Shown here: positions 25,217 to 34,059 of the stretch, one piece after another | How the letters are laid out: every line of letters begins with the position of its first letter | Numbering within the stretch: the first letter of the stretch is position 1 | Assembly: GCA_025355085.1 (NCBI GenBank) | Contig: JANXLQ010000299.1 | Span: 1 to 39,997 of the forward strand | Length of the DNA: 39,997 nt | Source: Rhodopila sp. | GTDB taxonomy: Bacteria; Pseudomonadota; Alphaproteobacteria; Acetobacterales; Acetobacteraceae | Direction: 5' to 3' | Program-made: the position numbers and the translations under genes | The notes under the pieces: model-generated | Databases searched by the model: none | What the model saw: only the letters and a program-made list of their open reading frames with translations | Told to the model about the DNA's origin: nothing

Positions 25217-26995
25217 ATGCGTGGTATTGGCCCGTTTTTGAAAGACGCCTGGCAACTCAGCCGTCCCTATTTCATGACGTCGGACGAAAAGTGGTCCGCA
25301 CGCGGGCTGTTGCTGTCGGTCGTTGCCATCAATCTCATGCTGGTCGGACTGCATGTCGTCCTCAGCTATTGGCGGCGGGAGTTCTATAACACCCTCCAGG
25401 ACAAGAACTGGTCCGCGTTCCTCGATCTGCTGTTCTGGTACCGCAACACAGAGAGCGGCCTGTTGCCCGGCTTTTGCGAGGTTGCCGCTGTCCTCATCGC
25501 ATTGTCGGTTTACTCGGTCTATCTGAACCAGTTGCTGCAAATCCGCTGGCGCCGGTGGTTGACCCGGCAGTTCCTGACCGAATGGCTGGCCGATCGGGCC
25601 TATTACAACATCAGCTTGACTGCCGATCGCGCCGCCGTCGGCACCGACAACCCCGACCAGCGTATCGCCGAGGATTTGCGCGATTTTTGTCGAATGACCC
25701 TGACGCTGTCGCTGGAGCTATTGTCCAACATCGTGTCCCTCGGCAGTTTCGTGGGCATACTGTGGGGCCTGTCGGGTGCCATCGAGGCGTTCGGCATCCC
25801 TATCCCCGGCTATATGGTCTGGGTCGCCCTGGCCTATGCTGTGGTCGGAACCACGCTAACGCATCTGGTCGGCCGGCCGCTGTCGGTCCTGAATTTCCGC
25901 CAGCAACGGGTGGAGGCGGATTTCCGCTATGCCCTGGTCCGTATCCGGGAAAACATGGAAAGCATCGCCCTTTACCGGGGGGAGCAGGAAGAGGGCGTTA
26001 CCCTGCGTCAACGGTTCGCCGAGGTCATCGGCAACTGGCATCAGATCATGACGCGGACGAAACTGCTGAACTCCCTGGTGAACGGATACGCCCAGATCGC
26101 CATCATCTTTCCTATCGTTGTCGCGGCGCCCCGTTATTTCGCTGGCGACATGCAGTTGGGTGGGTTGATGCAAACGGTCGGCGCGTTCGGCTCCGTGCAG
26201 CAATCGCTGTCCTGGTTTGTCGAATCCTACGCCCAACTCGCGGAATGGCGCGCCATCGTCGAACGTCTCGCAACCTTCGACCGAGCCATCGTGAAAGCGC
26301 GGGCGGAGTCCAACGGCGGCTTTACCGTGGCCGGCGCACCAGACGGCTCCGTGCATCTTGACGATGTGACCATGAGTCTGCCGGATGGCACGAAACTGCT
26401 GGACGGTGCCAATATTCAGTTTACCGCCGGACATTCGGTGGTGATCACCGGGCGCACCGGCTCCGGCAAATCCACCCTGTTCCGTGTGTTGGCCGGCATC
26501 TGGCCGTTCGGGCATGGGGCGATCCGAATCCCGCCCAACGCCTTCTTCCTGCCGCAACGGCCGTATATTCCGCTGGGCACTTTACGCCATGTCATCACCT
26601 ATCCCAACGCGGTGGAATCCTTCAGCCAGGAGGATGTCGCCCGGGCGCTGACAGATGCCGGCTTGCCGCAACTGGTCTGCCGCCTGGACAGCGATGACAA
26701 CTGGCCGCAACGCCTGTCGGGCGGGGAGCAGCAGCGAGTCGCCCTGGCCAGGGCCTTGTTGGCAAAACCTGATTGGATATTCCTGGACGAGGCAACCGCA
26801 AGCCTCGATCCGGCCGCCGAGGCCGACCTGTATGCCGTGTTGAAGGAGCGGCTGCCGCAGGCCACGCTGGTGTCAATCGCCCATCGCCCGTCGGTCGCGG
26901 CGTTCCATGACCAAAAGCTGATATTCGCGCGGGCCGAGGGTTCGGCGGGAACCTTGGTGGCCGCGTTAGCCAATCCGGCGGTGCCCGGTGAGTAA
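25217..26995 (+). CDS. SbmA/BacA/YddA-type ABC transporter (permease and ATPase in one chain)
   Basis: A 592-residue fused transporter. An SbmA/BacA-like membrane domain (residues about 20-330, with the WRRWLTRQFLTEWLADRAYYN signature) is followed by an ABC ATPase: Walker A GRTGSGKST (about 412-420), signature LSGGEQQR (about 500), Walker B WIFLDEAT, and a switch His in SIAHRPS. Relatives import peptide antibiotics, bleomycin or cobalamin (mycobacterial BacA) or act in long-chain fatty-acid and stress traits. It spans the inner membrane and probably dimerises. The stop overlaps the GTG of the following M3 peptidase. The substrate cannot be known from sequence. Confidence 0.92.
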   Translation: MRGIGPFLKDAWQLSRPYFMTSDEKWSARGLLLSVVAINLMLVGLHVVLSYWRREFYNTLQDKNWSAFLDLLFWYRNTESGLLPGFCEVAAVLIALSVYSVYLNQLLQIRWRRWLTRQFLTEWLADRAYYNISLTADRAAVGTDNPDQRIAEDLRDFCRMTLTLSLELLSNIVSLGSFVGILWGLSGAIEAFGIPIPGYMVWVALAYAVVGTTLTHLVGRPLSVLNFRQQRVEADFRYALVRIRENMESIALYRGEQEEGVTLRQRFAEVIGNWHQIMTRTKLLNSLVNGYAQIAIIFPIVVAAPRYFAGDMQLGGLMQTVGAFGSVQQSLSWFVESYAQLAEWRAIVERLATFDRAIVKARAESNGGFTVAGAPDGSVHLDDVTMSLPDGTKLLDGANIQFTAGHSVVITGRTGSGKSTLFRVLAGIWPFGHGAIRIPPNAFFLPQRPYIPLGTLRHVITYPNAVESFSQEDVARALTDAGLPQLVCRLDSDDNWPQRLSGGEQQRVALARALLAKPDWIFLDEATASLDPAAEADLYAVLKERLPQATLVSIAHRPSVAAFHDQKLIFARAEGSAGTLVAALANPAVPGE

Positions 26996-28667
26996 CACGC
27001 CCCGGTTCGATCGTATCGCGGAACCCAAACCGGCTCAGGCGGGTCTAAAGCAGGCTTATGCCGAGATCGGTGCGGCACTGGATCGCGGCGACCGAGCGAG
27101 GGCGTTGGCGGACTGGGACGGATTGCGCCGGCGCTACGATACGTGGTCGGCATTGGTGCATCTGCGGTTCGCGCAGGACACCACGGACGAGGCCGCCAAG
27201 GCGGATCGCAATTATGCCGACGCGCTATCGCCCGAAGCCGCCGATCTGGAAGTCTCGCTGAAGCGCCGGCTGCTGGCGGATGGCGACAGGCCCGGTTTGG
27301 CTGCACTGGTTGGTGAACATGCGCTGCGCCTGTGGGAAACCGACATCACGACGTTCGATCCCGCGATCAAGCCGGACCTGGAAGAGGAAGCCCGGATTTC
27401 GGCCCGCTACACCGAGTTGCTGGCGTCCGCGAAGCTGGAGATCGGCGGCAAAACCGTCAACCTGGCCGGGCTCGGACCCTATGCCGAGGACCCGGATCGG
27501 CCGGTGCGGCACAAAGCCGAACAGGTGCGCTGGGCTTTTTTTGAGGCGAATGCCTCGGCGCTGGATGAGATCTACGATCAACTGGTCAAGCTGCGTCACG
27601 GGATGGCGGTGAAGCTGGGTTTTGCCAGCTATACGCCGCTGGGGTATCGCCGCCTGCGCCGCGTGGACTACGGCCCGGACGATGTCGCCCGGTATCGCGA
27701 ACAGGTCGTCCAACACGTTGTCCCCCTCGTCAGCCGGCTACTGGAGGCTCGGCGTGCTGAAAACGGCTGGGACCGGCTGCGCTATTGGGATGAGGCACTG
27801 GTCGATCCGGCCGGCAATCCAAAGCCCGCCGGCGATCACGACACACTGGTCGATGCGGCGGCGGCGATGTTCGACGGTATGGACGATCGGCTGGCCGCCT
27901 TCTACCGGCTGATGCGCCAGGGCGGGTTCATGGATTTGAAGAACCGGCCAGGGAAATCCGGCGGTGGGTTTTGCACGTCATTTCCGACCGAAGGCGTGCC
28001 GTTCATCTTTGCCAATTTCAACGGCACTCACCACGATATCGGCGTGTTCACGCATGAAATGGGGCATGCGTTCCAGAACTGGGAAAGCCGTGGCCTGAAC
28101 GGGGTCGATTACCTGTGGCCGACGATGGAAGCGGCCGAAATCAACTCCATGGGGCTGGAGTTCCTGTCGTATCCAGGAATCGGCCATCTGGTCGGGGACG
28201 ACGCCGCCGACCGGTTCCGGCGGATGCACCTGATCGGCGCGTTGGCGTTCCTGCCATACGGTGTCTGCGTCGATCATTTCCAGCACGAGGTTTATGCCAA
28301 CCCGGACGCATCGCCGGCGGATCGTCACGCGATGTGGGCGCGGTTGGAAAAGATATACCTGCCTTGGACCGATTACGGCGATTTGGGGTTCCTGACCAAG
28401 GGTGGAAGGTGGCAGGCGAAATCGCATATCTATGGGTCGCCATTTTACTACATCGACTATACTTTGGCACAGTGCTGCGCGATGCAGTTCTGGGTAAAGT
28501 CGCGACACGATTACCCGGCGGCGATGGAGGCTTACGTCGCCCTGTGCGGACGCGGCGGGTCGGCGCCGTTCCAGGAGTTGGTGCGGTCGGCCGGACTGGT
28601 TTCTCCGTTCGCGGACGGTGCGCTGGAGGCTGTGGTGAAGGAAGCCGCGGCAGTCCTGGGAGTTTAG
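26988..28667 (+). CDS. M3-family oligoendopeptidase
   Basis: A 559-residue cytoplasmic zinc peptidase of the thimet/oligoendopeptidase F group. The zinc site HEMGH lies at residues about 356-360 (FTHEMGHAFQNWES), and a Glu in TMEAAEINSMGLEF about 25 residues later is the third ligand. A helical N-terminal half reads WDGLRRRYDTWSALVHLRF and TLVDAAAAMFDGM. It degrades short peptides. The GTG start at 26988 overlaps the transporter's end by 8 bases, so translation is coupled; peptide uptake followed by peptide breakdown is a plausible pairing, but this is inference. The C-terminus ends just before a repeat-rich spacer. Confidence 0.93.
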   Translation: MSNTPRFDRIAEPKPAQAGLKQAYAEIGAALDRGDRARALADWDGLRRRYDTWSALVHLRFAQDTTDEAAKADRNYADALSPEAADLEVSLKRRLLADGDRPGLAALVGEHALRLWETDITTFDPAIKPDLEEEARISARYTELLASAKLEIGGKTVNLAGLGPYAEDPDRPVRHKAEQVRWAFFEANASALDEIYDQLVKLRHGMAVKLGFASYTPLGYRRLRRVDYGPDDVARYREQVVQHVVPLVSRLLEARRAENGWDRLRYWDEALVDPAGNPKPAGDHDTLVDAAAAMFDGMDDRLAAFYRLMRQGGFMDLKNRPGKSGGGFCTSFPTEGVPFIFANFNGTHHDIGVFTHEMGHAFQNWESRGLNGVDYLWPTMEAAEINSMGLEFLSYPGIGHLVGDDAADRFRRMHLIGALAFLPYGVCVDHFQHEVYANPDASPADRHAMWARLEKIYLPWTDYGDLGFLTKGGRWQAKSHIYGSPFYYIDYTLAQCCAMQFWVKSRHDYPAAMEAYVALCGRGGSAPFQELVRSAGLVSPFADGALEAVVKEAAAVLGV

Positions 28668-29071
28668 GGCCGTCACTATTGGGTCAAGCCTGGAAACGAC
28701 ACCAAAGAACACGATAGTGCCGGACGCAGCCCAGCCAATCGGCGATTATTATACCAATCGGCGTTGATATTGACGTATCGCCGACAGCGCTCGCATCGTC
28801 ATGGTGCGCGAAGGCGCACCTTCGCATCGTCATGGTGCGCGAAGGCGCAACATTCATGTCTTTGTTTGGACGACCAAAAGACGTGGATGCCGACCTTCGC
28901 CGGCATGACGGGTTATACCAATGGCCCAATATTTTGACCGTTCAGCCCCTTCTCGTCATGGCAGGCGAAGGCCTGCTATCCACGTTTTTGTCTGAACCAG
29001 CATCGCGTTTCGTGGATGGCGGGACTTCGCCCGCCATAACGGTGACAGGTCAGAATATAAGGCCGTTGGTA
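28668..29071. other. Gene-free spacer filled with REP-like repeats
   Basis: No credible coding sequence is seen. It holds a lone TTATACCAATCGGCG-type end at 28748-28773, a 31-bp-period tandem pair at 28791-28849, and a MITE-like inverted-repeat element at 28913-29074. Confidence 0.75.
28791..28849. repeat. Tandem pair, 31-bp period
   Basis: A 28-bp segment beginning TCGCATCGTCATGG occurs at 28791-28818 and again at 28822-28849, containing the GCGCGAAGGCGC palindrome of the REP-like family in this window. Confidence 0.8.
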
Positions 29072-29074
29072 TTA
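28913..29074. repeat. MITE-like inverted-repeat element
   Basis: About 160 bp. The ends TTATACCAAT (28913-28922) and GTTGGTATTA (29065-29074) are inverted repeats, and similarity continues about 30 bases inwards. Inside lies a second palindrome: arms 28954-28984 and 29011-29041 match at 26 of 31 positions, around a 26-base centre. The right end contains the stop codon of the neighbouring SMP-30 gene. No ORF is present, so any movement would need a transposase in trans. Confidence 0.75.
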
Positions 29075-29980
29075 GAAATTCAGCTTCAACCCCGGTGTTT
29101 CCCACTGCATCGTGCCCAAACGGCCTGTATCCGACAGCGTAATGTACGCGGTTCGCATATCCGCGCCGCCGAAGCAGATATTCGTCGGATACGCATCCGG
29201 CATCTTCACCGCCCGCACGATATCGCCGCCGGGAGAAATCTCTGTGATAAACCCCGTGTTCAGCGTCGCTACCGCAATGTTTCCATTTGCCAGCACCGCC
29301 AGACTGTCAAACCGGGCGTTGGAACCCAGGCCGCAGATCACGCGTCCGCTGTGATGCACATGCGGTTCCGGCTTGCGCAGGACGCCCGGCGACACAATGT
29401 CAAACGCCCACAGCCAAGCATTTTCTGTATCGGCAACGTAAAGGATTTTACCGTCCGGCGACAGGCCGCAGCCGTTCGGGCTAAGGATCGGGTGCGCGAT
29501 TTCGGTGACTTTCGATCCGTCGGGCAAAGCGTAGTAAAGGCTGCCGTGGTCGCGATGCCGGGCGTAACGTTTGCCCAGGTCGGTGAAGTAGAAGCCACCT
29601 TGTGTGTCGAACACGATGTCGTTCGGGGCGGATAATTTGTGGCCATCGACTTCGGTGTACAGCGTCTTCGCCTCACCGGATTTCGGGTCGATCCGCTGGA
29701 TGTATCCGAACTTGTAATCCGGGTGCGGCGCTATGCCCATCGAGTAACCCTCGACGTATTTGCTGCCGCCGTTGTTGCACAGGTACAGCGCGCCGTCCGG
29801 TCCGATTGCCAGCCCGTTGGGGCCGCCGCCGCAACGGGAGAACACGCTCGTCGTGCCATCCGGAGCAACCCGGGACAACTGATTGTAGCGGATTTCGGTC
29901 AGGATGACAGAGCCGTCCGGGCAGACGACGGGGCCTTCCGGGAAGCCGAGGCCGGTGGCCAGGATTTTAACGTCGCTCAT
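29072..29980 (-). CDS. SMP-30/gluconolactonase-family protein
   Basis: A 302-residue six-bladed beta-propeller lactonase. GFPEGPVVCPDGSVILTE near the N-terminus carries the metal-binding Glu; CGGGPNGLAIGPDGALYLCNN and SAPNDIVFDTQGGFYFTD supply the metal-binding Asn residues, and GCGLSPDGKILYVADT the Asp. It probably hydrolyses a sugar- or aromatic-acid lactone. The ATG at 29980 has GGGGAAAA about 8 bases upstream; the in-frame codons up to 30169 lack family similarity. No signal peptide is seen. Its stop codon (TAA, read from 29074) lies within the end of a MITE-like repeat. It is divergent from the aldolase at 30400. Confidence 0.9.
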   Translation of the reverse strand: MSDVKILATGLGFPEGPVVCPDGSVILTEIRYNQLSRVAPDGTTSVFSRCGGGPNGLAIGPDGALYLCNNGGSKYVEGYSMGIAPHPDYKFGYIQRIDPKSGEAKTLYTEVDGHKLSAPNDIVFDTQGGFYFTDLGKRYARHRDHGSLYYALPDGSKVTEIAHPILSPNGCGLSPDGKILYVADTENAWLWAFDIVSPGVLRKPEPHVHHSGRVICGLGSNARFDSLAVLANGNIAVATLNTGFITEISPGGDIVRAVKMPDAYPTNICFGGADMRTAYITLSDTGRLGTMQWETPGLKLNF

Positions 29981-30399
29981 TGTGGTGTTTTCCCCTTCGT
30001 ACGATTGAAGCAGTCTCCTCCGAATGATCGCTGCGTCAAGCCAGGCTGAGGCGCCGTCAACAGGAAGGCCGCCGGATTCACCCGTCACGGCAAGCCGGAT
30101 GTGCAGTCCATCGAAGACATTCCTGACCTGACGCCGGGGGCGGGGGAGCAGGGGAGGGTCGTGCTGCAACCACAGTCACTCGTCGCATCTCCACAGGAAC
30201 CGCCTGAAGTTTCATTCGGGGCGGATCGGCCATTTGACTACGTTATGCGGACGCAGACCGGTATCCGCATCAAAGAGGGGGCGGATTCAAGTTCCGCAGC
30301 GAACACCCCCGGGAGAAAAGCAACGCCCGGCCCGCGTTGACGGTCCAACGCCCCACGCCTAGCGTGCCGCCCGCGATCAAATTCAGGAGAAACGCCCTA
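29981..30399. other. Divergent intergenic region
   Basis: About 420 bp between the divergent SMP-30 lactonase and aldolase genes. No coding sequence with family similarity is seen. It contains a candidate promoter (30337-30365), a GCGGACGCAGACCGGTATCCGC-like partial palindrome near 30250-30271 and a possible binding site for an unlisted regulator. Confidence 0.5.
30337..30365 (+). promoter_or_regulatory. Candidate sigma-70 promoter for the aldolase
   Basis: TTGACG at 30337-30342 and TAGCGT at 30360-30365 are separated by 17 bases. The -35 matches five of six consensus positions and the -10 three of six. The ribosome site AGGAGA follows near 30384. Confidence 0.3.
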
Positions 30400-31179
30400 A
30401 TGCCGACAAAACTCAAGGCACGTATCGACGCCGGTAAGGCCAGCGTCAACGGATGGCTGGCGATCCCATCGGGCTTTTCCGCCGAAGTCATGGCCCAGTG
30501 CGGCTGGGACAGCGTCACTGTCGATATGCAGCACGGCGTGCAGGACTATCAGTCCATGGTGCAGTGTTTCCAGGCTATGCAGGCCCACCCGGTTACCCCG
30601 CTGGTGCGCGTGCCCTGGAACGAACCCGGCATCATCGGCAAGGCACTGGATGGCGGCGCCATGGGTATCATCTGCCCGATGGTGAACACCGCGGCCGAAG
30701 CGAAGCAGCTTGCGGACGCATGCCTGTATCCGCCGATCGGCAAGCGCAGCAACGGCCCGATCCGCGCCGCGATGTACGGTGAGGCCAGCAGCTACCAGTC
30801 CACCGCCAACGCCGAAATCCTGGTCATCCCGATGATCGAGACGCAGCAGGGCATCGACAATATCGACGAAATCCTGAGCGTCCCGGGCATTAACGGCATC
30901 TATATCGGGCCGTCGGACATGGGCCTGTCGCTGGGTATGATCCCGATCCTGGATCGCGAGGAGCCGATCATCCTGGACATCTACAGCAAGCTGCTGGCGT
31001 CTTGTAAGAAGCACGGCAAGTTCGCCGGTATCCACAACGGCACGGCGGCTTATGCCGCCCGCATGATGAAAATGGGTTTCCAACTCTGCACCATCGCCAA
31101 CGACAGCGGCCTGATGGCGCGTGCGGCCCGTGAAGCGGTTGGGGCGACACGTAAGGCGGCTGGCGACATCGCCAGCTAA
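30400..31179 (+). CDS. HpcH/HpaI-family aldolase
   Basis: A 259-residue class II (metal-dependent) aldolase of the 2,4-dihydroxyhept-2-ene-1,7-dioate / 2-dehydro-3-deoxyglucarate type, which cleaves 2-keto-4-hydroxy acids to pyruvate (or a similar keto acid) and an aldehyde. SGFSAEVMAQCGWDSVTVDMQHG contains the catalytic His; IPMIETQQGI and YIGPSDMGLSLG carry the metal-ligand Glu and Asp. ATG 30400 has AGGAGA about 10 bases upstream. A 15-bp hairpin directly after its stop ends the unit. Next to a sugar-lactonase-like gene, a role in sugar-acid breakdown is plausible but unproven. Confidence 0.93.
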   Translation: MPTKLKARIDAGKASVNGWLAIPSGFSAEVMAQCGWDSVTVDMQHGVQDYQSMVQCFQAMQAHPVTPLVRVPWNEPGIIGKALDGGAMGIICPMVNTAAEAKQLADACLYPPIGKRSNGPIRAAMYGEASSYQSTANAEILVIPMIETQQGIDNIDEILSVPGINGIYIGPSDMGLSLGMIPILDREEPIILDIYSKLLASCKKHGKFAGIHNGTAAYAARMMKMGFQLCTIANDSGLMARAAREAVGATRKAAGDIAS

Positions 31180-31183
31180 TGAT

Positions 31184-31220
31184 CCGATCCCAACGCTGAC
31201 ATTCCCAGCGTTGGGATCGG
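31184..31220 (+). terminator. Hairpin after the aldolase gene
   Basis: A perfect 15-bp stem, CCGATCCCAACGCTG at 31184-31198 and its complement at 31206-31220, with a 7-base loop, begins four bases after the stop codon. No T-run follows, so it may work as a bidirectional or Rho-assisted terminator between the convergent aldolase and binding-protein genes. Confidence 0.75.
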
Positions 31221-31342
31221 CCCGCCCACTCAACGGCGAATGGAGACATCTGACAGTAACCGCGGTCAGATTTTATCCACTGGCTGGCTCTGGAAGGCAG
31301 CCCGGAGAGATCCGGGCGCCCCCCTGTGTTCATTGGCTCAGA

Positions 31343-32683
31343 TCAGCGGACAAACCCCTCGAGTTCATGGGAAGCCCAGTCGAGCGCCTGTTTGATCGTC
31401 TGGCCGCTGTGCAGCTTCGCCCACATGGTGGGAATGACGGCGCGATTGAACATCTGCACCGCGATCTCGGGAGGCGCCGGGTACCCTGTCAAACTGGCTT
31501 TAGAACCGTGCCAGGGGCGGGGCGGATAATTGTAAACGGTGCCTTTCGGTGGCTCCACCTCTTCCCATATCTTGAAGTCGGACATGCTGGTTTGCGGCGG
31601 CAGATTGAATCCTTCGACTACGGAAGTCCGCTCTTCGATCTGCTGGCGTTCCATCAGAAAGCGAATCAGATCCTTCGCCGCAGTCTTGTTTTTGCTAAAT
31701 TTCCAGATGCCGTAGAAGACATAGACATAGGGGATCGACCGCTCCTTCGGCCCCGCCGGGCAGGGGAATGTCCAGCAGTCTTCCGCAATAGCAGGCGCGT
31801 CGCGCTTGGCCACCGCCCAGGCTGAGGGTGGGTTGTAAATCAGCGCACTTTTACCCGAGATCAACGCCCGGTTGTTCGATGCATCGTCATAGCTGACCGT
31901 ATCGGCCGGCAGGAATTTCACCAGGCGCTGCCCATACTCCATCACCTCGCGGACTTTGTCAGAATTGACGGTGATCTGACCGTCGGCCCCAACCAGTGCG
32001 GCACCATACGCGCTGAAGATCGCGCCGGTATTGTTGACCGAGTCCCCGGTCGAACCAAGCCCCATGCCGAACGGCACGCCGGCTTTATGGCAAGCCTCGG
32101 CGGCTTTCAGGAACGCCTCGTAAGTCCAGCTCGCGGCGTGGCCCGGTTCGGTGGGGTGGGCCGGATACAGCGCCTGTATATCGATCCCGGCATGTTGCTT
32201 CATCAGGCTGATCCGCGCGCAGCAGGTCAGATTGACCGTTGGATCGGTGCCGGGCACCGCAGCCCAGTGGCCCGTCGCTTTGGCGAGATATTCGATAACC
32301 GGATCGTATTTGCCGTATTTGTCGCTCAGATGTTTGATGACGTCGTCCACCGGCTCCAGATGATCGGCGTAGGCGATCGTGTCCCACTGGAGGAACGGGA
32401 TGAAGTCATGCCCGGTTTTCGCCTGTGCTTCAGCCGCAGCCGTCAACAACAACTTGTTGCCTTGCGATGTAATATAGTCCTGTTGGACCTCGACGTGATT
32501 TTGCGTGGCCCAGGTGTCGATCTGTTTTTTCATGACGTCGTTGCCGCGTGGCACCCAATGGTCCCAAAGGCCGACATTCAATTTACCGGCAGCCCCTGCG
32601 GTGCGGATATGCACAAGTGGCAGGGCGGCGGCCACGGCACCCAGCCGAACGGCGCGACGGCGGCTCAGTGGTATTGATTTCAT
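31343..32683 (-). CDS. Family 1 extracellular solute-binding protein, Tat-type signal
   Basis: A 446-residue periplasmic binding protein of the sugar (carbohydrate-uptake-1) type. The N-terminus SRRRAVRLGAVAAALPLVHI is a twin-arginine-like signal with cleavage probably after TAGAA. GLWDHWVPRGND, FIPFLQWDTIAYADHLEPVD, and PYVYVFYGIWKFSKNKTAAKDLIRFL carry the family's typical substrate-lobe motifs. It would deliver a sugar or sugar-like ligand to an ABC permease. No permease or ATPase genes of that kind are adjacent in the window, so it is an orphan or its partners lie elsewhere. The gene converges with the aldolase. Confidence 0.88.
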   Translation of the reverse strand: MKSIPLSRRRAVRLGAVAAALPLVHIRTAGAAGKLNVGLWDHWVPRGNDVMKKQIDTWATQNHVEVQQDYITSQGNKLLLTAAAEAQAKTGHDFIPFLQWDTIAYADHLEPVDDVIKHLSDKYGKYDPVIEYLAKATGHWAAVPGTDPTVNLTCCARISLMKQHAGIDIQALYPAHPTEPGHAASWTYEAFLKAAEACHKAGVPFGMGLGSTGDSVNNTGAIFSAYGAALVGADGQITVNSDKVREVMEYGQRLVKFLPADTVSYDDASNNRALISGKSALIYNPPSAWAVAKRDAPAIAEDCWTFPCPAGPKERSIPYVYVFYGIWKFSKNKTAAKDLIRFLMERQQIEERTSVVEGFNLPPQTSMSDFKIWEEVEPPKGTVYNYPPRPWHGSKASLTGYPAPPEIAVQMFNRAVIPTMWAKLHSGQTIKQALDWASHELEGFVR

Positions 32684-32934
32684 TGATTATAACTCCCTGT
32701 CGCCGCAATGAAATGCGGTCGCTTTTAATCGTATGGCTGTTCGGGGGCCGGGTCCAGTCTATTATAGCGATTACTTCTGAAGCGGAAAAAATTCCAGGTC
32801 CAAATCCCCCTGTCATCTATCGAAACCGTGGAATGAGCGTCCTCACGACGCAACAATGATCCGCAGGACCGTCAGGACCAGCTTAACACTGCCGCTGACC
32901 AGCGGATCGCCGGGAAGGTCCGGCAAGGGCCGAT

Positions 32935-34059
32935 TCAGTCCAGCGTCTCCCGATAGCACAGGGTCGCGATAACCCCCACCACCAGCGTGAAAGCCGCCAT
33001 CGGCCATAAATCCGGCGCGATCTCCGCCAAACCGTTCCCCTTCAGCAGCATTCCACGCACGATCCGAAGCGCGTGCGTGGTCGGCAGCAGTTCCCCGGCC
33101 CACTGCGCCCAAATCGGCATCCCCTTGAACGGGAACATGAATCCGGACAATAAGAACGACGGCAACAACGTGAACTGTGCCATCTGGATCGCCTGCATCT
33201 GGTTTCGCGCGAGGGTCGAGAACGTGATCCCAAGCGCCAGATTGCTGGCGATGAACAGCCCGAGCGCCACGGTCAAAAGCGGGATGGAACCTCGGACAGG
33301 CAGCCCGAACACCGCCACCGCGATGGCCATGATCATGACCACCTGCGCGTAGCCGATCACGATATAGGGCACGAGCTTGGCGAGCATGACCTCAATCGGC
33401 CGCACCGGCATCGCCAACAGGTTTTCCATCGTTCCCCGCTCGGTTTCCCGCGTGATCGATAATGTGGTCACGAAAAGCGTCGATATGATCAGCACAATGC
33501 AGATCAGACCCGGCACGATATTCAGCACGGTCAACTGTTCGGGGTTGTATCGCGCATGCAGGTCGAACCGAAACGGCACTTTGCCCGGCGTGGACCGCAG
33601 CGACGGCGGCAGGTCCCGGTCCAGCGCGGTCATCAGGCCGGCGAGTGCCGCCGCTGCGTTGCCAATCGCCGACGGGTCGGTGGCGTCGGCATCCACCAGA
33701 ACCGGCGGCTGGTCGCCACGGTCAACCGAGCGGTCGAAGTTGGGCGGGATTTCGACGACGAAGAGAAGTTCGCCGTTGGCAAGCCCTCGTTCCGCCTCCG
33801 CTTCCGACGCCAACGGCCTGATATCGTAGTATCCGGTATTCTTCAGTGCCATGAGCAGTGTGCGCTCATAGGTGGAATGATCGACCGACAGCACACCGGT
33901 CGGCAAATGCTTAGGATTGGTGTTGATCGCGTAACCGAACAGGAAAAGCTGCATCACCGGCAAAGCAATGATCATGCGCAGGGTAAACGGATCGCGGCGA
34001 ACCTGTATCCATTCCTTGCGCAGCAGTGCCAGGAAACGCCGGAAAGAAAAGCCGTTCAT
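32935..34059 (-). CDS. ABC-2-type efflux permease (YbhS/YbhR-like)
   Basis: A 374-residue membrane protein of the ABC-2 export family. A short N-terminal helix (RRDPFTLRMIIALPVMQLFLFGYAI) leads to a large extracytoplasmic loop (about 40-175) and five more helices. NIVPGLICIVLIISTLFVTTLSITRETERGT is the family's ABC-2 signature, followed by LLAMPVRPIEVMLAKL. The ATG overlaps the end of the ATPase gene by 4 bases. With the ATPase and the HlyD protein it makes a YbhGFSR-like exporter of drugs or lipids. Only one permease is seen; E. coli YbhS/YbhR is a pair, so this one may homodimerise. Confidence 0.9.
   Translation of the reverse strand: MNGFSFRRFLALLRKEWIQVRRDPFTLRMIIALPVMQLFLFGYAINTNPKHLPTGVLSVDHSTYERTLLMALKNTGYYDIRPLASEAEAERGLANGELLFVVEIPPNFDRSVDRGDQPPVLVDADATDPSAIGNAAAALAGLMTALDRDLPPSLRSTPGKVPFRFDLHARYNPEQLTVLNIVPGLICIVLIISTLFVTTLSITRETERGTMENLLAMPVRPIEVMLAKLVPYIVIGYAQVVMIMAIAVAVFGLPVRGSIPLLTVALGLFIASNLALGITFSTLARNQMQAIQMAQFTLLPSFLLSGFMFPFKGMPIWAQWAGELLPTTHALRIVRGMLLKGNGLAEIAPDLWPMAAFTLVVGVIATLCYRETLD

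Noticed and set aside
32684-32934. Small genes between the binding protein and the ABC permease
   Set aside because: The 250-bp spacer has only short frames without ribosome sites or similarity.
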